From the NCBI RefSeq assembly GCF_000403455.2, contig NZ_KE159726.1, positions 449,804-513,803 of the forward strand: a stretch of DNA of 64,000 nt. Reading direction: 5' to 3'. A program made the position numbers and the translations under genes. The notes beneath the pieces were generated by a model that did no database searches, was not told the origin of the DNA, and was given only the letters and a program-made list of their open reading frames with translations. Shown piece by piece: positions 26,846 to 36,068 of this stretch. This DNA is from Dorea sp. 5-2. GTDB taxonomy: Bacteria; Bacillota; Clostridia; Lachnospirales; Lachnospiraceae. Position 1 is the stretch's first letter, and the number at the start of each line of letters is the position of its first letter.

Positions 26846-27901
26846 ATGAACAGGGAGGCAACGAAAAAGATTCGGATCGGAGACATTACGATCGGAGGGG
26901 GGAGCCCGATCGCCATCCAGTCTATGACGAATACGAGGACGGAGGATGTGGAAGCGACTGCGGCACAGATACTTGCGCTTGAGAAAGCGGGGTGTGAGAT
27001 CATCCGCTGTGCGGTTCCGACTATGGAAGCAGCAGAGGCACTGGCAGAGATCAAGAAGAAGATCCATATTCCGCTGGTTGCAGATATTCATTTTGACCAC
27101 CGGCTTGCGATTGCCGCGATCGAGAACGGGGCGGACAAGATCCGGATCAATCCCGGGAATATCGGAGATGCCGGCAGAGTACAGGCTGTGGTAGACAAGG
27201 CGAAGGAATACAAGGTGGCGATCCGGGTAGGCGTCAACAGCGGTTCTCTTGAGAAAGCACTGGTGGAGAAGTATGGCGGTGTGACGGCGGAGGGACTGGT
27301 AAAGAGCGCTATGGACAAGGTGCATCTGATCGAAGAGATGGGATATGATAACCTGGTGGTAAGTATCAAATCTTCCGACGTCATGATGTGTGTAGAGGCG
27401 CACAGACGGATCGCAGAAGTATGTCCGTATCCCCTGCATGTTGGGATTACGGAAGCAGGAACGCTTCTTGCGGGGAATATCAAGTCTTCCGTCGGATTGG
27501 GGCTTATCTTGAACCAGGGGATCGGCGATACCATCCGCGTATCATTGACGGGAGATCCGGTTGAAGAGATCAAGTCGGCGAAGCTGATCCTTAAGACACT
27601 TGGGCTTCGCAAGGGAGGCATCGAAGTGGTCTCCTGCCCAACCTGCGGAAGGACGAAGATCGATCTGATCGGCCTTGCGAATCAGGTGGAGCAGATGGCA
27701 GCTGATATTCCGCTGGATATCAAAGTGGCGGTCATGGGTTGTGTGGTGAATGGGCCGGGCGAGGCGAAAGAAGCCGATATCGGTATTGCGGGAGGTATCG
27801 GGGAAGGACTGCTGATCAAGAAGGGACAGGTTGTGAAGAAGGTAAAAGAGGAGCAGTTGTTGGAGACATTGAGACAGGAGTTGTTGAGTTGGAATGAGTA
27901 A
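26846..27901 (+). CDS. ispG: 4-hydroxy-3-methylbut-2-enyl diphosphate synthase (IspG/GcpE)
   Basis: The 351-residue enzyme reduces methylerythritol cyclodiphosphate to HMBPP in the non-mevalonate isoprenoid pathway with reduced ferredoxin or flavodoxin. The [4Fe-4S] ligands are Cys264 and Cys267 (CPTCGR), Cys299 and Glu306 (CVVNGPGE). The N terminus has the typical IGGGSPIAIQSMTNT barrel start. The ATG at 26846 follows AAAGGAGCGAAGG. It lacks the middle insert of plant enzymes. Its end overlaps the polC start by eight bases. Confidence 0.96.
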   Translation: MNREATKKIRIGDITIGGGSPIAIQSMTNTRTEDVEATAAQILALEKAGCEIIRCAVPTMEAAEALAEIKKKIHIPLVADIHFDHRLAIAAIENGADKIRINPGNIGDAGRVQAVVDKAKEYKVAIRVGVNSGSLEKALVEKYGGVTAEGLVKSAMDKVHLIEEMGYDNLVVSIKSSDVMMCVEAHRRIAEVCPYPLHVGITEAGTLLAGNIKSSVGLGLILNQGIGDTIRVSLTGDPVEEIKSAKLILKTLGLRKGGIEVVSCPTCGRTKIDLIGLANQVEQMAADIPLDIKVAVMGCVVNGPGEAKEADIGIAGGIGEGLLIKKGQVVKKVKEEQLLETLRQELLSWNE

Positions 27902-30900
27902 ACCATTCTTTGAAGTATTTCCGACATTAAAAGTAGACAGCGAGCTTCGCAGTACGTTTGAGCCGGTAGAAGTCAGTAAGGTGTCGACGAATTCTGCGAG
28001 AGATTTTATCAAAGTACATCTGGTCAGCCGGTATCTGATCAAGAAGAAATACGTCTATGAAGTTGAGAGAAGGATGAAAGAGCAGTTATTCGGCAGCAGT
28101 TATATCCGGATCGAGGTGGAAGAGCAGTATGACTTGTCCGAACAGTATACGCCGGAGAATCTGATGCAGGAATACTTCGACAGCCTGCTTCTTGAGCTGG
28201 ATCAGAAGAGTGTGGTGGAGCGCAGTATGCTGCAGAATTCAAAATATGAGTTCCAGGATGGGAATGTTCTGTGCCTGACACTACGGGATTCTATCGTGGC
28301 GCAGGGGAAACGGGAGTCGATCACCTCTTATCTTACAGATGTATTCGGGCATAGATTCCGCCGGCCCGTTGAGATCCGGGTATCATATGAAAAGCCCAAG
28401 GAGAGCCGGTTAAAATACAACGAGATAAGGCTTGAGCAGGAGGTAGATGAGATACTCCGGCAGAACGCGGCGGTTCAGGAGGAGAGAACACTAAAAGAGC
28501 CGCGGCAGGCAGAGGAGAACGAGGCGGTTCCCGGGAATAAAGCGTCAGGACGGAAGACGGGAGATCCGGCGGGAGGCGCCAAGAAGAGCCCGTCTGCCGG
28601 CAAAGGAGCAGCTTCCGGGGGCTTTAGCCAGCAATCGGGCGGCAGATCAAGGCAGTTCTCAGGTAATGGCGGAGGCAGAGGGGCGTGGAGGCGGTCGTCA
28701 GACGATCCGAATGTGATCTATGGGCGTGATTTTGACGACGAGCCGATGGAACTTCGCCATGTGATCGGAGAGATGGGAGAGATTACGTTCCGGGGGAAGG
28801 TCATTAAGATTGAGACCAGGGAGATACGCAATGAGAAGACGATCTTTACTTTTGCGGTGACGGATTTTACGGATACGATCAATATCAAATTATTCCTTAG
28901 AAACGAGCAGCTTCCGGACATTCTGGGCGAGGTGAAGGAAGGGAGCTTCTTGAAAGTCAAAGGTGTGACCGCCATCGACAAATTCGACGGTGAATTGACG
29001 ATCTCGTCTGTAGCAGGCATCCGCAAGATCAGTGATTTTACGGAGTCAAGGAAGGATACCGCGCCCAGGAAGCGGGTAGAACTGCATTGCCATACGAAGA
29101 TGAGCGATATGGACGGAGTGACAGAGGTGAAGGATCTGCTCAAACGTGCTCACGGCTGGGGACATAAGGCGCTTGCGATCACGGATCACGGCGTGGTGCA
29201 GTCGTTCCCGGATGCGAATCATTTCATGGAGACGCTTGATAAGGACGATCCCTTTAAAGTGATCTATGGTGTGGAGGGGTATCTGGTCGACGATCTTACA
29301 GATGTGGCGGTGAATGAGAAATGCCAGGATCTTAATGATACCTATGTGGTCTTTGATCTTGAGACGACGGGCTTCAGCCCGGTTAAGGATAAGATCATCG
29401 AGATCGGCGCCGTGAAGGTGGAACAGGGAAAGATTACGGACAAGTTCAGTACTTTCGTGAATCCGAGAGTGCCGATCCCGTTCCAGATCACGCAGCTGAC
29501 CAGTATCACGGACGAGATGGTCATGGACGCGCCGGATATTGAGACCGTCCTGCCGCAGTTCCTGGAATTTGTAAAAGACGCGGTTCTGGTAGCGCATAAC
29601 GCGTCGTTTGATGTGGGATTTATCGAACAGAACTGCAGGTGTCAGAATATCATGCCGGATTTTACTTCCGTAGATACTGTGGCGATGGCAAGGATCTTGC
29701 TCCCTACTCTGTCGAAATTCAAATTAAATATCGTTGCGAATGCGCTCCATATATCCCTGGAGAATCATCATCGGGCAGTGGACGATGCAAAGGCGACGGC
29801 GGATATCTTCGTAAAGTTTATCGAGATGTTAAGAGACAGGGAGATCACGAACCTTACGCAGCTGAATCTATTCGGCGCCAGTAATGCGGATGCGGTTAAG
29901 AAGTTACCGACTTATCATGTGATCATCCTTGCCCAGAATGAGATCGGAAGGGTGAACCTCTATACACTGGTGTCCAAATCGCACCTTCAGTATTATGCGA
30001 GACGGCCAAGGATTCCGAAAAGTGAGCTTCTCAGACACAGGGAGGGACTGATCGTGGGAAGCGCCTGCGAGGCAGGAGAACTTTACCAGGCGGTATTGAA
30101 CGAGAGATCGGAAGAACGGATCGCGAAGATCGTGAATTTCTATGACTATCTGGAGATCCAGCCGCTTGGAAATAACCAGTTTATGATAGAGAGCGAGAAG
30201 GTGTCTAGGGTTCAGAATGAAGATGACTTAAAAGAACTGAACCGGAAGATCGTGGAACTTGGAGAGCAGTTTCATAAGCCGGTAGTGGCGACCTGCGACG
30301 TGCATTTCATGGAGCCGGGGGACGAGGTATACCGCAGGATCATCATGGCTGGCAAGGGATTCACGGATGCGGATAACCAGGCGCCGTTATATCTGCGTAC
30401 CACGGAAGAGATGTTAGAGGAGTTTGAATACCTGGGTTCTGCGAAGGCGCGAGAGATCGTGATCGATAACCCCAACCGGATCGCGGACATGGTGGAGCGG
30501 ATCACTCCGGTCCGTCCGGACAAGTGTCCTCCGGTCATTCCGGAGTCTGATAAGACCTTAAGGGAGATCTGTTATCAGAAGGCACATTCCATGTACGGGA
30601 AGGAATTGCCGCCGGTGGTTACGGAGCGGCTTGAGAGAGAGCTGAATTCTATCATATCCAATGGATTTGCCGTAATGTACATCATCGCGCAGAAATTGGT
30701 GTGGAAGTCCAACGAAGACGGATACCTGGTCGGTTCCAGAGGTTCGGTCGGTTCTTCCTTTGTGGCGACGATGGCGGGGATCACGGAGGTTAATCCGCTT
30801 AGTCCGCATTATTATTGTAAACATTGCCATTACAGCGATTTTGAGTCGGAGGAAGTAAGAAAGTATGCAGGCGGCTGCGGATGGGATATGCCGGATAAAG

Positions 30901-32477
30901 CATGTCCCAAGTGCGGCGAACTGCTTGTGAAGGACGGGTTCGATATTCCGTTCGAGACATTCCTGGGATTTAAAGGGAACAAGGAGCCGGATATCGACTT
31001 GAATTTCTCCGGAGACTATCAGAGCCTTGCACATAAGTATACAGAAGTCATCTTCGGAGCCGGACAGACATACCGGGCGGGAACCATCGGGACTCTGGCG
31101 GATAAGACGGCGTTCGGCTATGTGAAGAATTACTTTACCGAGCGGGGACAGGGAAAGCGTAAGTGCGAGATCGACCGGATCGTGCTTGGCTGTACGGGGA
31201 TCCGCAGAAGTACCGGGCAGCACCCGGGCGGAATCATCGTCCTCCCTCTTGGCGAGGAGATCAATACATTTACGCCTGTGCAGCATCCGGCAAATGATAT
31301 GAATACGGATATCGTGACGACACACTTTGATTACCATTCGATCGACCATAACCTGTTAAAGCTCGATATCCTGGGACATGATGATCCGACGATGATCAAG
31401 ACGCTGGAGGAATATATCAGCTCCCCGGCGATGGACAATGAATATAATGAAACAGATCACAAATTCGTCGCGACCAAGATCCCGCTGGACGACAAGGGAG
31501 TGATCTCTCTGTTCCATGACACGTCTGCCCTTGGTATCACGCCGGATGATATCGGGGGATGTCCGGTTGGCTGTCTTGGGATCCCGGAGTTCGGAACGGA
31601 CTTCGTTATTCAGATGGTGGTAGATACGAAACCGCAGACTCTGTCTGACTTGATCCGTATCTCAGGCTTGTCTCACGGGACAGATGTATGGCTCAACAAT
31701 GCGCAGGAACTGATCCGCTCCGGGAAAGCGACGATCTCCACGGCGATCTGTACCCGTGATGATATCATGACCTACCTGATCAACAAGGGAATGGACAGCG
31801 AGCAGTCCTTTACGATCATGGAGAGAGTCAGAAAAGGCGCGGTGGCAAAGGGGAAATGTAAGGAGTGGCCGCAGTTTAAAGAGGACATGAAAGCAAACGG
31901 CGTACCAGACTGGTATATCTGGTCCTGTGAGAAGATCAAGTACATGTTTCCGAAGGCGCATGCGGCGGCTTATGTCATGATGGCATACCGGATCGCGTAC
32001 TGTAAGATCAATTATCCGCTGGCGTATTACGGCGCTTATTTCGGGATCCGTGCGGACGCATTTTCCTATGAGCTGATGTGCCAGGGGAAGGAGAAGCTTC
32101 AATATTATATAGATGATTATAACCGGCGTTCGGATTCCTTAAGTAAGAAAGAGCAGGATACCATGAAAGATATGCGTCTTGTACAGGAGATGTATGCCAG
32201 AGGGTATGAATTCGAGCCGATGGATATCTATCAGGCGAAAGCGGCGAAGTTCCTGATCGTCAACGGGAAGCTGATGCCGCCGTTAGTCAGCATCGAAGGG
32301 ATGGGAGAGAAAGCGGCGGAGGCAGTGGAGGAAGCATCGAAGGACGGACCGTATCTATCGCTGGATGATTTCCGGCAGCGGACGAAGGCGAGTAAGACGG
32401 TGATTGATTATATGGTGAAACTGGGGATACTGAGAGGACTGCCGGAGTCGAACCAGTTGTCGCTGTTTGACCTGTAA
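27894..32477 (+). CDS. polC: DNA polymerase III alpha subunit, PolC type
   Basis: The 1527-residue replicative polymerase of low-GC Gram-positives. In order it shows an N-terminal domain (1-185), a Gly/Ser/Lys-rich linker (about 190-285), an OB fold (about 290-390), a PHP domain beginning at HCHTKMSDMDG (His398), a DEDD exonuclease with Asp488 in FDLETTG and HHRAVDDAKATADIF, a palm with PDIDLNFSGDYQ (Asp1033, Asp1035), and a zinc segment CKHCHYSDFE...CPKCGE. It is somewhat longer than the roughly 1440 residues usual in Bacillus, mainly from the linker. The ATG lies inside ispG, so translation is probably coupled. Confidence 0.96.
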   Translation: MSKPFFEVFPTLKVDSELRSTFEPVEVSKVSTNSARDFIKVHLVSRYLIKKKYVYEVERRMKEQLFGSSYIRIEVEEQYDLSEQYTPENLMQEYFDSLLLELDQKSVVERSMLQNSKYEFQDGNVLCLTLRDSIVAQGKRESITSYLTDVFGHRFRRPVEIRVSYEKPKESRLKYNEIRLEQEVDEILRQNAAVQEERTLKEPRQAEENEAVPGNKASGRKTGDPAGGAKKSPSAGKGAASGGFSQQSGGRSRQFSGNGGGRGAWRRSSDDPNVIYGRDFDDEPMELRHVIGEMGEITFRGKVIKIETREIRNEKTIFTFAVTDFTDTINIKLFLRNEQLPDILGEVKEGSFLKVKGVTAIDKFDGELTISSVAGIRKISDFTESRKDTAPRKRVELHCHTKMSDMDGVTEVKDLLKRAHGWGHKALAITDHGVVQSFPDANHFMETLDKDDPFKVIYGVEGYLVDDLTDVAVNEKCQDLNDTYVVFDLETTGFSPVKDKIIEIGAVKVEQGKITDKFSTFVNPRVPIPFQITQLTSITDEMVMDAPDIETVLPQFLEFVKDAVLVAHNASFDVGFIEQNCRCQNIMPDFTSVDTVAMARILLPTLSKFKLNIVANALHISLENHHRAVDDAKATADIFVKFIEMLRDREITNLTQLNLFGASNADAVKKLPTYHVIILAQNEIGRVNLYTLVSKSHLQYYARRPRIPKSELLRHREGLIVGSACEAGELYQAVLNERSEERIAKIVNFYDYLEIQPLGNNQFMIESEKVSRVQNEDDLKELNRKIVELGEQFHKPVVATCDVHFMEPGDEVYRRIIMAGKGFTDADNQAPLYLRTTEEMLEEFEYLGSAKAREIVIDNPNRIADMVERITPVRPDKCPPVIPESDKTLREICYQKAHSMYGKELPPVVTERLERELNSIISNGFAVMYIIAQKLVWKSNEDGYLVGSRGSVGSSFVATMAGITEVNPLSPHYYCKHCHYSDFESEEVRKYAGGCGWDMPDKACPKCGELLVKDGFDIPFETFLGFKGNKEPDIDLNFSGDYQSLAHKYTEVIFGAGQTYRAGTIGTLADKTAFGYVKNYFTERGQGKRKCEIDRIVLGCTGIRRSTGQHPGGIIVLPLGEEINTFTPVQHPANDMNTDIVTTHFDYHSIDHNLLKLDILGHDDPTMIKTLEEYISSPAMDNEYNETDHKFVATKIPLDDKGVISLFHDTSALGITPDDIGGCPVGCLGIPEFGTDFVIQMVVDTKPQTLSDLIRISGLSHGTDVWLNNAQELIRSGKATISTAICTRDDIMTYLINKGMDSEQSFTIMERVRKGAVAKGKCKEWPQFKEDMKANGVPDWYIWSCEKIKYMFPKAHAAAYVMMAYRIAYCKINYPLAYYGAYFGIRADAFSYELMCQGKEKLQYYIDDYNRRSDSLSKKEQDTMKDMRLVQEMYARGYEFEPMDIYQAKAAKFLIVNGKLMPPLVSIEGMGEKAAEAVEEASKDGPYLSLDDFRQRTKASKTVIDYMVKLGILRGLPESNQLSLFDL

Positions 32478-32521
32478 AACGAAGAGATCAGATAAGAATT
32501 AAGAACAGATAGGGAGATAGG

Positions 32522-33088
32522 ATGAGACAGTCGCAGGTTACATACTGGTGCCATGAGATCCTAAGATCGCAGGTATCGGCGGGAGGATGTTATATTGACG
32601 CAACGATGGGGAAGGGCAATGATACACTGATGCTCTGCCGTCTTGCAGGAGAGGCCGGGAAGGTGTTGGCATTCGATATTCAGAAGGAGGCGCTGCAGAT
32701 GACTGAGCGCCTCCTTCTGGAACATGGAGTAAGGGAGAGGGCGGAACTGATCCTGGACGGCCATGAACATATGGAACGGTATGCCGGGAAGGAATCTGCA
32801 GATGCAATCTGCTTTAATTTCGGATATCTGCCGGGAGGGGACCATCGGATCGCCACATCTGCCGAAAGCAGCATGGAGGCGGTCAGGAAAGGTCTTGAGA
32901 TCTTAAAACGTGGAGGGATGATGAGCCTGTGCCTCTATAGCGGAGGCGATACGGGATTTGAAGAGAAGAGGAAGATCCTGGAACTGCTTAAAGAGCTTCC
33001 GGCGCGGGAATATACGGTGATCGTGAATTCGTATTACAACAGGGAGAATTGCCCTCCGACGCCGGTATTTGTCTTTAAGGATCCATGA
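32522..33088 (+). CDS. mnmM: MnmM/YtqB-type tRNA (mnm5s2U34) methyltransferase
   Basis: The 188-residue Rossmann methyltransferase has the SAM-binding motif IDATMGKGNDT and the family hallmarks FNFGYLPGGDH and NRENCPPTPVFV. It closely follows the Bacillus subtilis YtqB/MnmM pattern, an enzyme that methylates 5-aminomethyl-2-thiouridine at the tRNA wobble position. ATAGGGAGATAGG precedes the ATG. It lies 44 bases after polC and is probably co-transcribed. Confidence 0.85.
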   Translation: MRQSQVTYWCHEILRSQVSAGGCYIDATMGKGNDTLMLCRLAGEAGKVLAFDIQKEALQMTERLLLEHGVRERAELILDGHEHMERYAGKESADAICFNFGYLPGGDHRIATSAESSMEAVRKGLEILKRGGMMSLCLYSGGDTGFEEKRKILELLKELPAREYTVIVNSYYNRENCPPTPVFVFKDP

Positions 33089-33146
33089 ATTGCCCTGAAC
33101 CTGGCGGCGGGATCCTGCACAATGCAGAAGAATGAGGTGAAGAGAA

Positions 33147-33620
33147 ATGAGAAGACATGACCGTGAAGTAAAGAATCTGGAAGGGATAAGGGAAATACTT
33201 GATGTCTGCAAAGTCTGCAGGCTGGGAATGTACGACGGCGGCGAGGTCTATATCGTACCGATGAATTATGGCTATGAATTGGATGGAGATAAGCTGACTT
33301 TGTATTTCCATGGAGCAAGAGAAGGAAGGAAGCTGGATATTCTCCGGAAGAATCCTGTGGTTGGTATCGAGATGGACTGTATGCATGAGTTGGAAGAGGG
33401 GCAGACCGCCTGTCAGTACAGTTATTATTATGGAAGTATCATCGGAAGCGGGAGAGCCGGGATCGTTGAGGAACCTGACAAGAAACTGAATGCGCTGGCG
33501 GCTGTTATGCGGCATCAGACAGGAAAGGAATTTGAAGAGTTTGCGAAGAATCCCGGATTGGAGAAGGCTGTGACGATCATCCGGGTAGATGTCGAAAGGT
33601 ATACATGTAAACGTCACTAA
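33147..33620 (+). CDS. Pyridoxamine 5'-phosphate oxidase-like flavoprotein (NimA-type)
   Basis: The 157-residue protein has the split-barrel FMN-binding pattern of the PNPOx-like family: VCRLGMYDGGEVYIVPMNYGYE, LYFHGAREGRKLDIL and VGIEMDC. NimA-type members include 5-nitroimidazole reductases and many uncharacterised FMN proteins. AATGAGGTGAAGAG precedes the ATG. A nitro-reducing role is only a family-level possibility. Confidence 0.85.
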   Translation: MRRHDREVKNLEGIREILDVCKVCRLGMYDGGEVYIVPMNYGYELDGDKLTLYFHGAREGRKLDILRKNPVVGIEMDCMHELEEGQTACQYSYYYGSIIGSGRAGIVEEPDKKLNALAAVMRHQTGKEFEEFAKNPGLEKAVTIIRVDVERYTCKRH

Positions 33621-33662
33621 AGGATTAATTCCTAAAATTAATGCTATAAATCGTGAAAGCAT

Positions 33663-33673
33663 TGTGCTATACT
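33663..33673 (+). promoter_or_regulatory. Extended -10 promoter candidate of the iorA operon
   Basis: TGTGCTATACT has a TRTG extension and a TATACT -10 box, 48 bases before the chosen iorA ATG at 33721. No strong -35 is visible. Confidence 0.5.
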
Positions 33674-33720
33674 GTTAAAAGTATAGGAAGATTTTAAGAT
33701 ACGGAAGGATGGAATATAGA

Positions 33721-35475
33721 ATGTCAGATAAGAAAAGAGTCATTATGCTCGGCAACGAAGCGATCGCCCGCGGGGCTTATGAGGCGGGCGTGAAAGTATC
33801 CGCCGCATATCCGGGCACTCCAAGTACCGAGATCAGTGAATATCTGGTGCAGTATAAGGATGGCCTGTATTGTGAGTGGTCGCCCAACGAGAAGGTTGCG
33901 ACGGAGGTTGCGGTAGGCGCTTCTCTTGCAGGCACCCGCGCCATGGCGTGTATGAAGCATGTAGGCTTTAATGTCGCGGCAGACCCGGCGTACAGTGTTT
34001 CTTATATGGGGGTGAACGGGGGGCTTGTGATCGTGGTCGCAGATGATCCGGGACTCTATAGTTCACAGAATGAGCAGGATACCAGGATGGTGGCGCGCGC
34101 CGCGCAGCTTCCGGTATTAGAGCCTTCAGATAGTTCTGAGGCGAAGGAATTCATGAAACAGGCGTTTGAATTGAGCGAGAAGTTTGACCGTCCGTTTGTA
34201 TTCCGCACGACGACAAGGCTTGCGCATTCCCAGGGGATCGTGGAGCTTGAGGCAAGGGAAGAGATAGAAGATAAGCCCTATGAAAAGGATATCCGCAGAA
34301 CGGTTATGATGCCTGCGAATGCGAAGCAGCGCCATGTTGAGATCGAGAAGAGGAATCTGGAGCTGGCAGAAGCAGCAAATACGCTTCCTATTAATAGAGT
34401 AGAGATGAAGGATACGAAGATCGGTGTGATCACCAGCGGTATCCCATACCAGTACGTAAAAGAAGCGCTGCCTTCGGCTTCTGTCCTGAAGCTTGGAATG
34501 GTGAATCCGCTTCCGAAGAAGTTGATCGCAGAGTTTGCGTCAAAGGTAGAGAAGCTCTACATTATAGAAGAGTTAGATCCGGTCATCGAAGAGCAGGTGA
34601 GATCCTGGGGAATAGAAGCGGCAGGAAAAGAGCTCTTTACCGTGCAGGGGGAATACAGCGCGAATATGATCCGTAAGGCAATCCTGGGAGAAGCCTTAGA
34701 TATCGCGGCGCCTGCGCAGGTTCCGGGACGTCCGCCGATCCTCTGCCCGGGATGTCCGCACAGAAGTGTCTATTATGTAGTGAAGAAGCTGAACCTGCAT
34801 GTTGCAGGAGATATCGGATGCTATACATTGGGCGCCGTCGCGCCGCTCAGTGTTGTTGATACAACCATGTGTATGGGATCGAGTATCTCTACCCTTCATG
34901 GCATGGAGAAAGCGAAGGGAAAGGAATACATAAAGAATTGGGTTGCGGCGATCGGCGACTCTACCTTCCTGCATACCGGTGTGAATTCACTGATGAATAT
35001 GGCTTACAATAAGTCTACAGGAACCGTGCTGATCCTGGATAATTCTACGACCGGCATGACCGGGCATCAGGATCATGCGGCGACGGGAAAGACCCTGCAG
35101 GGCGAACCGGCTTATGCCATTGATATCCCTGCGCTCTGCCGTGCGGTCGGAGTCAGGAATGTGATAGAAGTCAATGCGTTTGATCTGGAGAGATTAGAGG
35201 CAGTCATCAAAGAAGAGACTGCAAGAGACGAGGTGTCTGTGATCATTACGAAGACGCCGTGCGTGCTTTTGAGCAAGGGAAAGAAGCCGCTGTATGCCGC
35301 GCATGAGGATAAATGCAAGAAGTGCGGTATGTGTATGAGGCCAGGCTGTCCGGCTATGACGAAGAGAGCGGACGGAACCATCCGTATCGACGATACGATG
35401 TGTACGGGATGCGGGCTTTGTAAAGACTTGTGTAAGTTTGGCGCGATTGATTTGGTAAAGGCAGGTGACAGATAA
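33721..35475 (+). CDS. iorA: Indolepyruvate:ferredoxin oxidoreductase alpha subunit
   Basis: The 584-residue TPP-dependent subunit oxidatively decarboxylates arylpyruvates to arylacetyl-CoA, reducing ferredoxin. Visible are the pyruvate-ferredoxin N-terminal domain (GNEAIARGAYEAGVKVSAAYPGTP), the TPP domain (CPGCPHRSVYYVVKK, GDIGCYTLGA, DNSTTGMTGHQDH), and a C-terminal pair of [4Fe-4S] motifs CKKCGMC...CP and CTGCGLCKDLC. The ATG at 33721 has GGAAGG 12-13 bases upstream; the in-frame ATG at 33709 would sit right on that site. The last base overlaps the iorB ATG. Confidence 0.96.
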   Translation: MSDKKRVIMLGNEAIARGAYEAGVKVSAAYPGTPSTEISEYLVQYKDGLYCEWSPNEKVATEVAVGASLAGTRAMACMKHVGFNVAADPAYSVSYMGVNGGLVIVVADDPGLYSSQNEQDTRMVARAAQLPVLEPSDSSEAKEFMKQAFELSEKFDRPFVFRTTTRLAHSQGIVELEAREEIEDKPYEKDIRRTVMMPANAKQRHVEIEKRNLELAEAANTLPINRVEMKDTKIGVITSGIPYQYVKEALPSASVLKLGMVNPLPKKLIAEFASKVEKLYIIEELDPVIEEQVRSWGIEAAGKELFTVQGEYSANMIRKAILGEALDIAAPAQVPGRPPILCPGCPHRSVYYVVKKLNLHVAGDIGCYTLGAVAPLSVVDTTMCMGSSISTLHGMEKAKGKEYIKNWVAAIGDSTFLHTGVNSLMNMAYNKSTGTVLILDNSTTGMTGHQDHAATGKTLQGEPAYAIDIPALCRAVGVRNVIEVNAFDLERLEAVIKEETARDEVSVIITKTPCVLLSKGKKPLYAAHEDKCKKCGMCMRPGCPAMTKRADGTIRIDDTMCTGCGLCKDLCKFGAIDLVKAGDR

Positions 35476-36044
35476 TGGCAGCGAAGAATATTATGATCGT
35501 CGGAGTCGGAGGGCAGGGGACGCTTCTGACCAGCAGGATATTAGGCGGGCTTGCCACCGCCGGGGGATATGACGTGAAGCTCTCGGAGGTACATGGTATG
35601 GCGCAGAGAGGCGGAAGCGTGGTGACATTTGTCCGCTATGGAGAGGAAGTGGCGGAGCCGATCGTGGAAGAAGGGCATGCAGACGTGCTGATCGCATTTG
35701 AACGTCTTGAGGCGCTGCGTTACGCACATTTCCTTAAGAAGGACGGGGCGCTGATCGTGAATGACTGGCGGATCGATCCGATACCGGTGGTGATCGGCGC
35801 GGCGGAGTATCCGGAAGGGATCATTGAGACATTGAAGAAAGATCATAAGGTCTATACGGTAAATGCAACGGAAGAATCGAAGAAGCTTGGCAATCCGAAG
35901 GTCTTTAACCTGATCGTGTTAGGGATCGCCGCGCAGCACATGGATTTTTCCAAAGAGGAATGGTATGATGTGATCGAGCGTACGGTACCGCCGAAGACAG
36001 TAGAGATCAATAAGAAAGCATTTGATGTAGGATATTCAAAATAG
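35475..36044 (+). CDS. iorB: Indolepyruvate:ferredoxin oxidoreductase beta subunit
   Basis: The 189-residue gamma-type subunit (IMIVGVGGQGTLLTSRIL at the start; SEVHGMAQRGGSVVTFVRYG) completes the IorAB enzyme, which converts arylpyruvates from Trp, Phe and Tyr transamination to arylacetyl-CoA in the cytoplasm. TAATG overlap with iorA points to coupled translation and equal subunit supply. PaaK follows after 24 bases. Confidence 0.95.
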   Translation: MAAKNIMIVGVGGQGTLLTSRILGGLATAGGYDVKLSEVHGMAQRGGSVVTFVRYGEEVAEPIVEEGHADVLIAFERLEALRYAHFLKKDGALIVNDWRIDPIPVVIGAAEYPEGIIETLKKDHKVYTVNATEESKKLGNPKVFNLIVLGIAAQHMDFSKEEWYDVIERTVPPKTVEINKKAFDVGYSK

Positions 36045-36068
36045 ATATCAGAACAGGAGTATGGAAAG

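Noticed and set aside
30558..31349. A 263-codon minus-strand frame inside polC
   Set aside because: The plus strand encodes continuous PolC palm and zinc segments; the antisense frame has no family features.
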